In this document: piece after piece, positions 32,750 to 40,199 of the stretch
Numbering within the stretch: the stretch's first letter is position 1
Layout of the letters: each line of letters opens with the position of its first letter
Assembly: GCA_001874265.1 (NCBI GenBank)
Contig: MPDD01000025.1
Span: 1-40,199, forward strand
DNA length: 40,199 bases
Direction of reading: 5' to 3'
Source: Bacteroidetes bacterium MedPE-SWsnd-G1
GTDB taxonomy: Bacteria; Bacteroidota; Bacteroidia; Flavobacteriales; Flavobacteriaceae
Made by a program: the position numbers and the translations under genes
The notes under the pieces: generated by a model
The model's database searches: none
Seen by the model: the letters and a program-made list of their open reading frames with translations, nothing else
Told to the model about the DNA's origin: nothing

Positions 32750-32757
32750 CAAATGTA
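32750..32757 (-). promoter_or_regulatory. Putative promoter -7 box of the kynurenine operon
   Basis: The minus strand reads TACATTTG, then TTTA, then the ATG of the UbiA-like gene. It matches TAnnTTTG exactly with the same 4-nt gap as hemN, recR and pdxH. No TTG at -33 is evident. Confidence 0.4.
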
Positions 32758-32876
32758 AACAAACTAAGAATGATTTCTTGCCCATTTAAAATTATCCGTA
32801 CATAATAGAATATTATCCTTATTAAAGGATTCATAATTTCACACCAAAATTCAATTTAAAATTTAGGAATTTTCAG

Positions 32877-32884
32877 TAATTTTG
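32877..32884 (+). promoter_or_regulatory. Candidate gcvP promoter -7 box
   Basis: TAATTTTG matches TAnnTTTG, 23 bp before the gcvP ATG. The region upstream to the divergent UbiA-like gene is only about 130 bp, AT-rich, and has no paired glycine-riboswitch-like structure that I can see. Confidence 0.45.
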
Positions 32885-32907
32885 CACTTTTAATTACATA
32901 CATAAAA

Positions 32908-35748
32908 ATGAGAACAGATTCTTTCGTATTACGACATGTAGGGCCACGCCAGTCCGAAGTTGATCAAATGCTTAAAAAAGTTGGTGTAAACTCTTTAGAT
33001 GAATTAATTCATCAGACTATTCCAGATGATATTCTACTTAAAAAATCATTGAATTTACCTAAGGCTTTGGATGAGTCAGAATTTGTTACTCATATTAAAG
33101 GATTAGCCGCCAAAAACAAACAATTTGCTACCTACATTGGTTTAGGTTATCATGGAACAATTACGCCTCCTGTAATTCAAAGAAATATTTTTGAAAACCC
33201 AAGTTGGTACACTTCATATACTCCTTACCAAGCCGAAATTTCTCAAGGTAGATTAGAAGCATTGTTAAATTACCAAACAATGATTGGCGATTTAACTGGA
33301 TTTGAGTTGGTAAATTCTTCTTTATTAGATGAAGGTACTGCTGCTGGTGAGGCAATGATAATGTTACACAATAACAGATCTAGAGCTCAAAAGAAATCAA
33401 ATGCTAATGTATTCTTTGTTTCTGAGGATGTTTTACCTCAAACAATGGATATTCTAAAAACTAGAGCCTTACCATTAGGAATTGAATTGCAATTTGGAAA
33501 TCATGAAACATTGGAGTTAAATGATACCATATTTGGCGCAATTGTGCAATATCCTGGTAAGCATGGTAATATTGTTGACTATACTGATTTCATTTCAAAA
33601 GCGAAAGAAAATGAAACCAAAGTCGTTGTTGCAGCAGACTTATTAAGTTTAACTTTATTAAAGAATCCTTCTGAAATGGGTGCTGCAGTTGCGGTTGGAA
33701 CTACACAACGATTTGGTGTTCCATTAGGATATGGAGGTCCACATGCTGGTTATTTTGCCACTTCATCTGATTTTAAGCGTTCTATTCCTGGTAGAATTAT
33801 TGGAGTAACTGTTGACGCTGATGAGAACCGCGCATTGAGAATGGCATTACAAACTCGTGAACAACATATTAAACGTGAAAAAGCAACTTCTAACATCTGT
33901 ACAGCCCAAGTTTTATTGGCAGTAATGGCTGGAATGTATGCAGTATATCACGGACCTGACGGATTGAAATACATCGCAAACAAAATTCATGGATTTACTA
34001 AATCATTAGATGCAACATTACAAAAACTAGGATTTACCCAAGAAAATGAAGTGTATTTCGATACATTAAAAGTAAAAGTTGACAATGCATTTAAAGTGCA
34101 ATCTGCTGCAGAGGCAAATGAAATCAACTTCTTAATTATTGATAAAAACACAATTGGAATTTCAATTAATGAAACGACAACGGAAAGTGCCGTTGCAAAA
34201 ATTATTAAAGTTCTCTGCGAGGCTGAAGTAAAAGATTCGATCGAATTGACTTCAAAGGATGCTACTATAATTCCTTCCAACTTAGAGCGTACTTCTTCTT
34301 ATATGACGCATGAGGTATTTAACTCATATCATTCTGAAACAGAAATGATGCGTTATATCAAGAGATTAGAGCGTAAAGATATTTCGTTAACAGATTCTAT
34401 GATATCTTTAGGGTCGTGTACTATGAAGTTGAATGCAGCTTCGGAAATGTTACCGTTGAGTTATGGAAGTTGGAACAATATTCATCCGTTTGTACCTGTT
34501 GGTCAAGCACAAGGGTATCAAGAATTATTCAAAGGATTGGAAGCTTCATTAAATGAAATTACAGGATTTGCAGCGACTTCTTTACAACCAAATTCTGGAG
34601 CACAAGGAGAATATGCTGGATTATTAACTATTAGAGCATACCATAATTCAAGAGGAGATGATCATAGAAACATTTGTTTAATTCCTTCATCTGCGCATGG
34701 GACAAACCCTGCATCTGCTGTCATGGCGGGGATGAAAGTAGTAGTAACAAAATCGCTTGACAATGGTAACATTGATGTAGACGATTTACGTGAAAAAGCA
34801 GAATTGCATAAAGACAATCTCGCTGCTTTAATGGTTACATATCCATCTACTCATGGTGTATTCGAATCTGCTATTAGAGAAATTACCGAAATCATTCACA
34901 CTAATGGTGGTCAAGTATATATGGATGGTGCAAATATGAACGCTCAAGTTGGATTGACAAATCCAGCAACTATTGGTGCAGATGTTTGTCACTTGAACTT
35001 GCATAAAACATTCGCTATTCCGCATGGAGGTGGTGGACCAGGAGTTGGACCAATATGTGTAGCCGCACACTTGGCTCCGTTTTTGCCATCGAACCCAATA
35101 ATAAAAACTGGAGGAGAAAATGCTATTACTGCGGTTTCTTCTGCACCTTGGGGTTCTGCCCTAGTAGATATTATCTCTTATGCATATATTAAAATGTTAG
35201 GTGCTGAGGGCTTAACTCAGTCTACCAAAATTGCCATTTTAAATGCCAATTACCTAAAAACAGAATTAGAGCAGCACTACTCTATTTTGTATGCTGGTGA
35301 AAAAGGAAGAGCAGCACATGAGATGATCGTTGACTTTAGAGAATTTAAAGAAAAAGGAATTGAAGTTGTAGATATTGCAAAGAGATTGATGGACTTTGGT
35401 TTCCACGCTCCTACTTTGTCGTTCCCTGTTGCTGGAACATTAATGATTGAACCAACAGAAAGTGAAAACAAAGCAGAATTAGATCGTTTTATTTCGGCTA
35501 TGGCAACAATTAAAGAAGAGATTGATGCTTATAAAGCAGATGAGGATTCAGTATTGAAAAATGCGCCTCACACACAAGCAATGATTACAGCAGACGAGTG
35601 GAATTTCGCCTATTCTAGACAGAAAGCAGCATTTCCATTAGAGTATATCAAAGAGAATAAGTATTGGCCATCTGTAAGAAGGGTGAACGATGCATATGGA
35701 GATAGAAATTTAATTTGTTCTTGTAACCCAATTGAGGATTATATGTAG
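32908..35748 (+). CDS. gcvP: Glycine dehydrogenase (decarboxylating), P protein
   Basis: PLP-dependent glycine decarboxylase of the glycine cleavage system, passing the aminomethyl group to GcvH lipoamide. At 946 residues it is the full one-chain form, with two homologous halves corresponding to GcvPA (about 1-440) and GcvPB (about 460-946). Recognisable parts are FIGLGYHGTITP-like YIGLGYHGTITPPVI near 71-85, YTPYQAEISQGRLEALLNYQ, SLGSCTMKLN near 503, SSAHGTNPASA, and the PLP lysine in LHKTFAIPHGGGGPGVGPI near 698. GcvT and GcvH are not in the window. A hairpin-type terminator follows, overlapping the promoter zone of the next gene. Confidence 0.98.
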   Translation: MRTDSFVLRHVGPRQSEVDQMLKKVGVNSLDELIHQTIPDDILLKKSLNLPKALDESEFVTHIKGLAAKNKQFATYIGLGYHGTITPPVIQRNIFENPSWYTSYTPYQAEISQGRLEALLNYQTMIGDLTGFELVNSSLLDEGTAAGEAMIMLHNNRSRAQKKSNANVFFVSEDVLPQTMDILKTRALPLGIELQFGNHETLELNDTIFGAIVQYPGKHGNIVDYTDFISKAKENETKVVVAADLLSLTLLKNPSEMGAAVAVGTTQRFGVPLGYGGPHAGYFATSSDFKRSIPGRIIGVTVDADENRALRMALQTREQHIKREKATSNICTAQVLLAVMAGMYAVYHGPDGLKYIANKIHGFTKSLDATLQKLGFTQENEVYFDTLKVKVDNAFKVQSAAEANEINFLIIDKNTIGISINETTTESAVAKIIKVLCEAEVKDSIELTSKDATIIPSNLERTSSYMTHEVFNSYHSETEMMRYIKRLERKDISLTDSMISLGSCTMKLNAASEMLPLSYGSWNNIHPFVPVGQAQGYQELFKGLEASLNEITGFAATSLQPNSGAQGEYAGLLTIRAYHNSRGDDHRNICLIPSSAHGTNPASAVMAGMKVVVTKSLDNGNIDVDDLREKAELHKDNLAALMVTYPSTHGVFESAIREITEIIHTNGGQVYMDGANMNAQVGLTNPATIGADVCHLNLHKTFAIPHGGGGPGVGPICVAAHLAPFLPSNPIIKTGGENAITAVSSAPWGSALVDIISYAYIKMLGAEGLTQSTKIAILNANYLKTELEQHYSILYAGEKGRAAHEMIVDFREFKEKGIEVVDIAKRLMDFGFHAPTLSFPVAGTLMIEPTESENKAELDRFISAMATIKEEIDAYKADEDSVLKNAPHTQAMITADEWNFAYSRQKAAFPLEYIKENKYWPSVRRVNDAYGDRNLICSCNPIEDYM

Positions 35749-35825
35749 GAATAGATTGTTAGACTTTTGGATTTCTAGATGTTTAGAATTTAGTAGTTTC
35801 ATTAAGTCTTAAAATAAATTTTACA

Positions 35826-35871
35826 AAAGTGGTTTTTAGTTTATCTTCGAAACTTTAAACCACTTTTTTTT
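35826..35871 (+). terminator. gcvP terminator abutting the NUDIX start codon
   Basis: Outer 10 bp stem AAAGTGGTTT / AAACCACTTT, a small symmetric TT/TT internal loop, and an inner AGTTT / AAACT stem, followed by a T-run that ends at the base before the NUDIX ATG. A promoter-like TATCTTCG lies in the inner stem and loop, so termination of gcvP and initiation for the next gene appear to share the same bases. Confidence 0.65.
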
Positions 35872-36453
35872 ATGAACCCTAAAGTTCGAAATATTCGCAC
35901 ACAATTGTTATCAGACAATTGGTACACTTTAAATAAAATTACTTTTGATTATTTAAACGATAAAGGGGTTTGGGAGACCCAAGAACGGGAATCTTATGAT
36001 CGTGGAAATGGTGCCGCTATATTATTATACAATAAAGAAAAGAAGACCATTATTCTGACGCGTCAATTTAGAATGCCTACCTATTTAAATGGTAATAAAG
36101 ACGGAATGAGTATTGAGGTTTGTGCTGGCTTATTAGATGGTGACGAGCCCGAAGTCTGTGCAATAAAGGAAGCCGAAGAAGAATCTGGATATCGGGTAAA
36201 AAATATTGAACGTGTTTTAGAGGCCTATATGTCACCTGGTGCAGTGACCGAAATTGTTTATTTATTTATTGCTGAATATACCGACGAAATGAAAGTAAGC
36301 GAAGGAGGTGGGTTAGATGATGAACACGAAAATATTGAGGTGTTAGAAGTCACTTTCAACGAAGCCCTTAACATGGTAAAACGTAAAGAAATTCACGATG
36401 GAAAAACCATCATGCTCTTGCAATACGCCCAAATTCATAATTTAGTAGAATAA
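35872..36453 (+). CDS. nudK: NUDIX hydrolase, GDP-mannose pyrophosphatase (NudK) type
   Basis: A 193-residue NUDIX enzyme strongly resembling E. coli NudK along its whole length: LLSDNWYTL, ESYDRGNGAAILLYN, TRQFRMPTYLNGN, EVCAGLLDGDEPEVC and LEAYMSPGAVTE all have counterparts. The Nudix box runs from G in GLLDGDEPEVCAIKEAEEESG, with Lys in place of the usual Arg of the REuxEE core. NudK hydrolyses GDP-mannose to GMP and mannose 1-phosphate; other sugar-nucleotide substrates are possible. It is the only gene between the gcvP terminator and a bidirectional terminator, so it is probably expressed alone. Confidence 0.92.
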   Translation: MNPKVRNIRTQLLSDNWYTLNKITFDYLNDKGVWETQERESYDRGNGAAILLYNKEKKTIILTRQFRMPTYLNGNKDGMSIEVCAGLLDGDEPEVCAIKEAEEESGYRVKNIERVLEAYMSPGAVTEIVYLFIAEYTDEMKVSEGGGLDDEHENIEVLEVTFNEALNMVKRKEIHDGKTIMLLQYAQIHNLVE

Positions 36454-36470
36454 TAAAAATTTATAATCAA

Positions 36471-36502
36471 CAAAAAAGCCTCGCAAATTGCGAGGCTTTT
36501 TA
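36471..36502. terminator. Bidirectional terminator between nudK and dnaK
   Basis: Stem GCCTCGC / GCGAGGC with an AAATT loop, preceded by six A residues and followed by five T residues, so it can act on both strands. It lies 17 bp after the nudK stop and 38 bp after the convergent dnaK stop. Confidence 0.88.
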
Positions 36503-36540
36503 TATATCTAAGAATCTAAAGATCCAATAATCTAAACTGA

Positions 36541-38454
36541 TTATTTCTCTTCTTCTACTTCTTCAAAATCTACATCTTGAACATCGTCTTCAGCAGCACC
36601 GGCTCCTGCGTCCTGTGCTCCTTCAGCACCTGCTGCTCCAGCTTGTGCTTCTTGTTCTGCTTTGTACAATTCTTCAGATGCATTTTTCCAAGCCTCATTG
36701 ATTTTCTCCATTGCGGCATCAATCTGCTCTAAGTCTTGTGTTCCATGAGCAGCTTTTAATTCAGTTAATGCTGCTTCAATTGGTGCTTTTTTATCGTCAG
36801 ATAATTTCTCACCAAATTCTTTCAATTGCTTTTCTGTTTGGAAAATCATTGAATCTGCACCATTGATTTTTTCAGCTTTTTCTTTCGCTAACTTATCAGC
36901 CTCTTCATTTGCTTCAGCCTCTTGCTTCATCTTTTGGATTTCTTCTTCAGATAATCCAGAAGAAGCCTCGATACGAATGTTGTGCTCTTTTCCAGTTCCT
37001 TTATCTTTTGCTCCAACATTGATAATACCGTTAGCATCAATATCAAAAGTTACTTCAATTTGAGGGATACCTCTACCTGCTGGTGGAATTCCGTCTAAAT
37101 GGAAACGACCAATAGTATTGTTATCCGCTGCCATAGCACGCTCACCTTGTAATACGTGAATCTCTACTGAAGGTTGGTTATCTACTGCTGTTGAGAATAC
37201 TTGTGATTTCTTAGTAGGAATCGTAGTATTAGCCTCAATTAACTTTGTAAATACGTTCCCCATAGTTTCGATACCTAATGATAATGGAGTAACGTCTAAT
37301 AACAATACATCCTTAACATCACCAGTTAAAACTCCACCTTGAATTGCTGCACCAACTGCTACAACCTCGTCCGGGTTTACACCTTTAGAAGGCTTCTTTC
37401 CGAAGAATTTTTCAACTGCTTCCTGTACTGCAGGAATACGAGTAGATCCACCTACTAAAATAACCTCATCAATATCGCTCTTTGATAAACCAGCTGCTTT
37501 TAATGCTGCTTCACATGGCTTGATTGTTCTTTTTACTAAATCGTCGATTAACTGCTCAAATTTTGCTTTTGTTAATGTTCTAACCAAGTGCTTTGGTCCA
37601 CTAGCAGTAGCCGTAATATATGGCAAGTTAATTTCTGTTTGTGCAGAAGAAGATAATTCAATTTTCGCTTTTTCAGCCGCCTCTTTTAAACGTTGTAAAG
37701 CCATTGGGTCTTGTGTAAGATCCATGTTCTCTTCAGATTTGAACTCATCTGCTAACCAGTTAATGATTTTTCCATCAACATCATCACCACCTAAATGTGT
37801 ATCACCATCAGTAGCCAATACTTCAAATACACCATCACCTAATTCTAAGATGGAAACATCATGTGTTCCTCCACCAAAATCAAATACAACAATCTTTTGA
37901 TCATCATTCTTCTTGTCCATTCCATAAGCCAATGCTGCTGCAGTAGGCTCGTTGATGATACGAGAAACTTTTAAACCAGCAATTTCACCTGCTTCTTTTG
38001 TTGCTTGTCTTTGTGCATCATTAAAATATGCCGGTACAGTAACAACCGCTTCAGATACTTCTTGACCTAAATAGTCTTCTGCCGTTTTCTTCATTTTTTG
38101 AAGTGTCATAGCAGAAATTTCTTGTGGTGTATATAAACGACCATCAATATCTACACGTGGTGTATCGTTATCTCCCTTTACAACTTTATAAGGTACACGC
38201 TTAATTTCTTTTGCACATTCAGAGAATTTATTTCCCATAAAACGCTTAATCGAATAAACCGTTTTTAACGGATTCGTTACTGCTTGTCTTTTTGCTGGGT
38301 CACCAACTTTTCTATCGCCACCTTCAATAAAAGCAACAATAGAAGGCGTTGTGCGTTTACCTTCTGCATTAGGAATTACTACAGGCTCATTTCCTTCCAT
38401 TACGGAAACACATGAGTTCGTTGTTCCTAAATCGATTCCAATTATTTTACTCAT
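36541..38454 (-). CDS. dnaK: Molecular chaperone DnaK (Hsp70)
   Basis: A 637-residue Hsp70. ATPase signatures: [17 protein letters not shown] at the N-terminus, [17 protein letters not shown] near 192-208, and [17 protein letters not shown] near 333-349. The substrate-binding domain begins after [14 protein letters not shown], and the Ala/Gly/Gln-rich lid ends in [14 protein letters not shown], the usual EEVD-like bacterial tail. Length is normal and dnaJ and grpE are not adjacent. The 5' region has no CIRCE inverted repeat that I can see. The divergent gap to sdaA is 207 bp. Confidence 0.99.
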   Translation of the reverse strand: MSKIIGIDLGTTNSCVSVMEGNEPVVIPNAEGKRTTPSIVAFIEGGDRKVGDPAKRQAVTNPLKTVYSIKRFMGNKFSECAKEIKRVPYKVVKGDNDTPRVDIDGRLYTPQEISAMTLQKMKKTAEDYLGQEVSEAVVTVPAYFNDAQRQATKEAGEIAGLKVSRIINEPTAAALAYGMDKKNDDQKIVVFDFGGGTHDVSILELGDGVFEVLATDGDTHLGGDDVDGKIINWLADEFKSEENMDLTQDPMALQRLKEAAEKAKIELSSSAQTEINLPYITATASGPKHLVRTLTKAKFEQLIDDLVKRTIKPCEAALKAAGLSKSDIDEVILVGGSTRIPAVQEAVEKFFGKKPSKGVNPDEVVAVGAAIQGGVLTGDVKDVLLLDVTPLSLGIETMGNVFTKLIEANTTIPTKKSQVFSTAVDNQPSVEIHVLQGERAMAADNNTIGRFHLDGIPPAGRGIPQIEVTFDIDANGIINVGAKDKGTGKEHNIRIEASSGLSEEEIQKMKQEAEANEEADKLAKEKAEKINGADSMIFQTEKQLKEFGEKLSDDKKAPIEAALTELKAAHGTQDLEQIDAAMEKINEAWKNASEELYKAEQEAQAGAAGAEGAQDAGAGAAEDDVQDVDFEEVEEEK

Positions 38455-38600
38455 AATATTTATTTTATAATTTTATTCTAATTTTTATAACTGTTCACCA
38501 TAAGTCAAGTTTTGTGCCATTGGATTTTTTATGTCATCTTGTCATAAGTTAAAATTAGATGAATTCTTTTTGTCAACTTTCTTTTACAAAATCATACATT

Positions 38601-38634
38601 TTGACATATTATTTTTACCAATCTCATATATTTG
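38601..38634 (+). promoter_or_regulatory. Promoter of the serine ammonia-lyase gene
   Basis: TTG at 38601-38603 and TATATTTG at 38627-38634, spaced by 23 bases, form a complete Bacteroidetes promoter. The gap to the ATG is 27 bp. No equally good promoter for dnaK is visible in the rest of the 207 bp divergent region. Confidence 0.6.
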
Positions 38635-38661
38635 CCTACCTAAAAAATAGAATTCTATAAA

Positions 38662-40086
38662 ATGGAGTGTATTTCAGTTTTTGACATGTTAAAAATCGGT
38701 ATCGGGCCTTCGAGTTCCCATACATTGGGCCCTTGGCGCGCTGCTGAACAATGGTTAGCCCATTTACAATCTAAGGGTTTGTTAACCACTGTTACTAAAT
38801 TGAAAGTAGATTTATTTGGTTCATTATCACTAACCGGAACAGGACATGCAACAGATTTAGCCGTTTTATTAGGATTGACCGGTGCAGATCCTGAAACTAT
38901 TCCTGTTGATGAGATTCAACCGACTATTGATGATATCAATATCAATCATTCATTAAAGTTAAATGGGTTGATTCCTATCCAATTCAATCCGAGAATTGAC
39001 ATTGTTTTTAATCGTGATTTTCTGCCCTTTCATGCCAATGGACTTACTTTCACAGCCTATCAAAATGAAACTGAATTAGATGCTTCTACTTATTATTCTA
39101 TTGGTGGAGGATTTGTAGTTCAAGAAGAACATACCGGCGAAGAGGAGAAAGCCGCAATCTATAAAACATTCCCTTATCCGATTAAGACTGCAAAAGAATT
39201 GGAAACCTATTGTAAGAAAGAAGGCGTGAAAATTTCTGAACTCGTTTTACGAAATGAGCTTTCTCAAAAAAGTGAACCTGAAATTGATCAAGAGATTCAT
39301 CGTATTTGGGATACGATGTTAGAATGCATGTATATTGGTTGCCATACCGAAGGGACTTTACCTGGCGGGTTGAATGTAAGAAGGCGTGCATTTGATCTGC
39401 ATCAAAAATTACAGGGAGACACACCATATACCAATCCGAAAGAATGGATTACTTCAATAAGAAATACTGAAGTCAAATTTAGACAAATATTAAAATGGGT
39501 TAGTTGTTTTGCTTTAAGTGTTAACGAAGTAAACGCATCACTTGGAAGAGTTGTAACGGCTCCAACGAATGGAAGTGCTGGAGTTGTACCTGCTGTTTTG
39601 ATGTATTATTTAGTAATTGAAGATCATAAAGCCGATTTTAAAGATATCAAACAATTCTTATTAGTTGCTGGAGAAATTGGAAGCATCGTAAAAAAAGGTG
39701 CGACTATCTCTGCCGCTATGGGAGGTTGTCAAGCAGAAATTGGAGTTTCTAGCGCCATGGCTGCAGGAGCATTAACTGAACTATTAGGTGGAACTCCGGA
39801 ACAAGTATTAATGGCAAGTGAAATTGCTATGGAGCATCATTTAGGATTAACTTGCGACCCAATTGGAGGATTGGTTCAAATTCCTTGTATTGAACGTAAT
39901 GCAATGGGTGCAATTAAAGCAATTAATGCGGCTGAATTGGCATTGGATACCGATAGCGATAATGCAAAAGTTCCTTTTGACAAGGTTATAAAAAGTATGT
40001 GGGAAACTGCGCAAGACATGCATACCAAATACAAAGAAACTTCTGAAGGAGGCTTAGCAGTAAGTGTTAATATAGCCGATTGCTAG
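38662..40086 (+). CDS. sdaA: L-serine ammonia-lyase, iron-sulfur dependent, single chain
   Basis: Deaminates L-serine to pyruvate using a 4Fe-4S cluster. The 474-residue protein combines the small (beta) and catalytic (alpha) domains in one chain, as in E. coli SdaA. Motifs: [25 protein letters not shown] at the N-terminus, [19 protein letters not shown] near 300, and three probable cluster cysteines in [25 protein letters not shown] and [12 protein letters not shown]. Together with gcvP nearby, it suggests active one-carbon and serine/glycine turnover, but the two genes are not in one operon. Confidence 0.97.
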   Translation: MECISVFDMLKIGIGPSSSHTLGPWRAAEQWLAHLQSKGLLTTVTKLKVDLFGSLSLTGTGHATDLAVLLGLTGADPETIPVDEIQPTIDDININHSLKLNGLIPIQFNPRIDIVFNRDFLPFHANGLTFTAYQNETELDASTYYSIGGGFVVQEEHTGEEEKAAIYKTFPYPIKTAKELETYCKKEGVKISELVLRNELSQKSEPEIDQEIHRIWDTMLECMYIGCHTEGTLPGGLNVRRRAFDLHQKLQGDTPYTNPKEWITSIRNTEVKFRQILKWVSCFALSVNEVNASLGRVVTAPTNGSAGVVPAVLMYYLVIEDHKADFKDIKQFLLVAGEIGSIVKKGATISAAMGGCQAEIGVSSAMAAGALTELLGGTPEQVLMASEIAMEHHLGLTCDPIGGLVQIPCIERNAMGAIKAINAAELALDTDSDNAKVPFDKVIKSMWETAQDMHTKYKETSEGGLAVSVNIADC

Positions 40087-40134
40087 ATTTAAAAACATTT
40101 TTTGTTAGTATATTCACATTATAAATAAATTGCT

Positions 40135-40199
40135 GTGAATAATCCAAAAATAAAAATTGAACCAAGCATAATTGATAACATTATTGAAAGTGTAGGTAT
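40135..40199 (+). CDS. 5' end of an unidentified gene, cut by the window edge
   Basis: An open frame begins at a GTG (40135) 48 bp after the serine ammonia-lyase stop and stays open to the edge: MNNPKIKIEPSIIDNIIESVG with GTG read as Met. The charged and hydrophobic pattern looks like a real N-terminus, but 21 residues are not enough to name a family. An ATG further right outside the window is an alternative start. Confidence 0.35.
   Translation, partial: MNNPKIKIEPSIIDNIIESVG

Noticed and set aside
32746..32907. Glycine riboswitch upstream of gcvP
   Set aside because: The -7 box is 23 bp from the ATG, which leaves no room for the aptamer in the leader, and no matching fold is visible.
1..40199. 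CRISPR array, tRNA/rRNA genes, insertion sequences or phage genes
   Set aside because: No regularly spaced repeats, cloverleaf-like sequence, transposase or integrase frame was found; the only repeats are the four small intergenic elements.

Overview
This AT-rich window of about 40 kb looks like chromosomal DNA from a flavobacterium (Bacteroidota, Flavobacteriia). The clues are Bacteroidetes-type promoter boxes (TAnnTTTG) with little Shine-Dalgarno sequence, a HemC-HemD fusion, a HemJ-type protoporphyrinogen oxidase, single-chain GcvP, and a bacterial kynurenine operon. I see no tRNA, rRNA, insertion sequence, phage gene or CRISPR array. Nearly all of it is tightly packed core metabolism; the largest gene-free gap is 288 bp.

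Region 1 (1-12864) holds every step from glutamyl-tRNA to protoheme. Ten genes run on the minus strand: hemA, hemCD, hemB, hemL, hemE, a DUF6973-like gene, a GNAT gene, a CHMI-like tautomerase gene, hemF and hemN. Divergent from hemA lie an AraC-type regulator, hemH and hemJ. The regulator carries a Cys-Pro heme-regulatory-type motif (RCPFM) between its two domains, which makes it a candidate heme sensor. A CRP/FNR-like palindrome sits upstream of the oxygen-independent hemN. Three consecutive junctions (hemCD/hemB, hemB/hemL, hemL/hemE) each carry a copy of a small dispersed inverted-repeat element.

Region 2 (12865-20918) is housekeeping: recR, a sodium/solute symporter, pdxH, a SixA-type phosphatase, a Ppx/GppA-type phosphatase with a TTG start, a purine nucleoside phosphorylase with an unusual specificity residue, lpxK, a Nif3-family gene, and a coiled-coil zinc-ribbon-family protein that has lost every cysteine. 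A strong terminator closes the block.

Region 3 (20919-23556) is a two-gene unit: an HTTM-domain membrane protein whose start is problematic because of an in-frame stop near the only ATG, and a secreted beta-lactamase-family serine hydrolase.

Region 4 (23635-32745) is a minus-strand kynurenine/3-hydroxyanthranilate degradation operon. In transcription order it encodes a UbiA-like membrane protein, kynureninase, kynurenine 3-monooxygenase, a RidA-family putative 2-aminomuconate deaminase, an aldehyde dehydrogenase, an SDR lacking the catalytic Tyr and Lys, 3-hydroxyanthranilate dioxygenase, ACMS decarboxylase, and a TlpA-like lipoprotein. Tryptophan dioxygenase, kynurenine formamidase and the steps after 2-aminomuconate are not in the window.

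Region 5 (32746-40199) has gcvP, a NudK-type NUDIX hydrolase, dnaK, a one-chain iron-sulfur L-serine ammonia-lyase, and the beginning of an unidentified gene.

The observations most worth following are the candidate heme-sensing AraC regulator, the hemN palindrome, a set of promoter boxes only 4-5 nt from start codons (possible leaderless mRNAs), the catalytically degenerate SDR in the kynurenine operon, and the repeat element that supplies spurious start codons to two genes.
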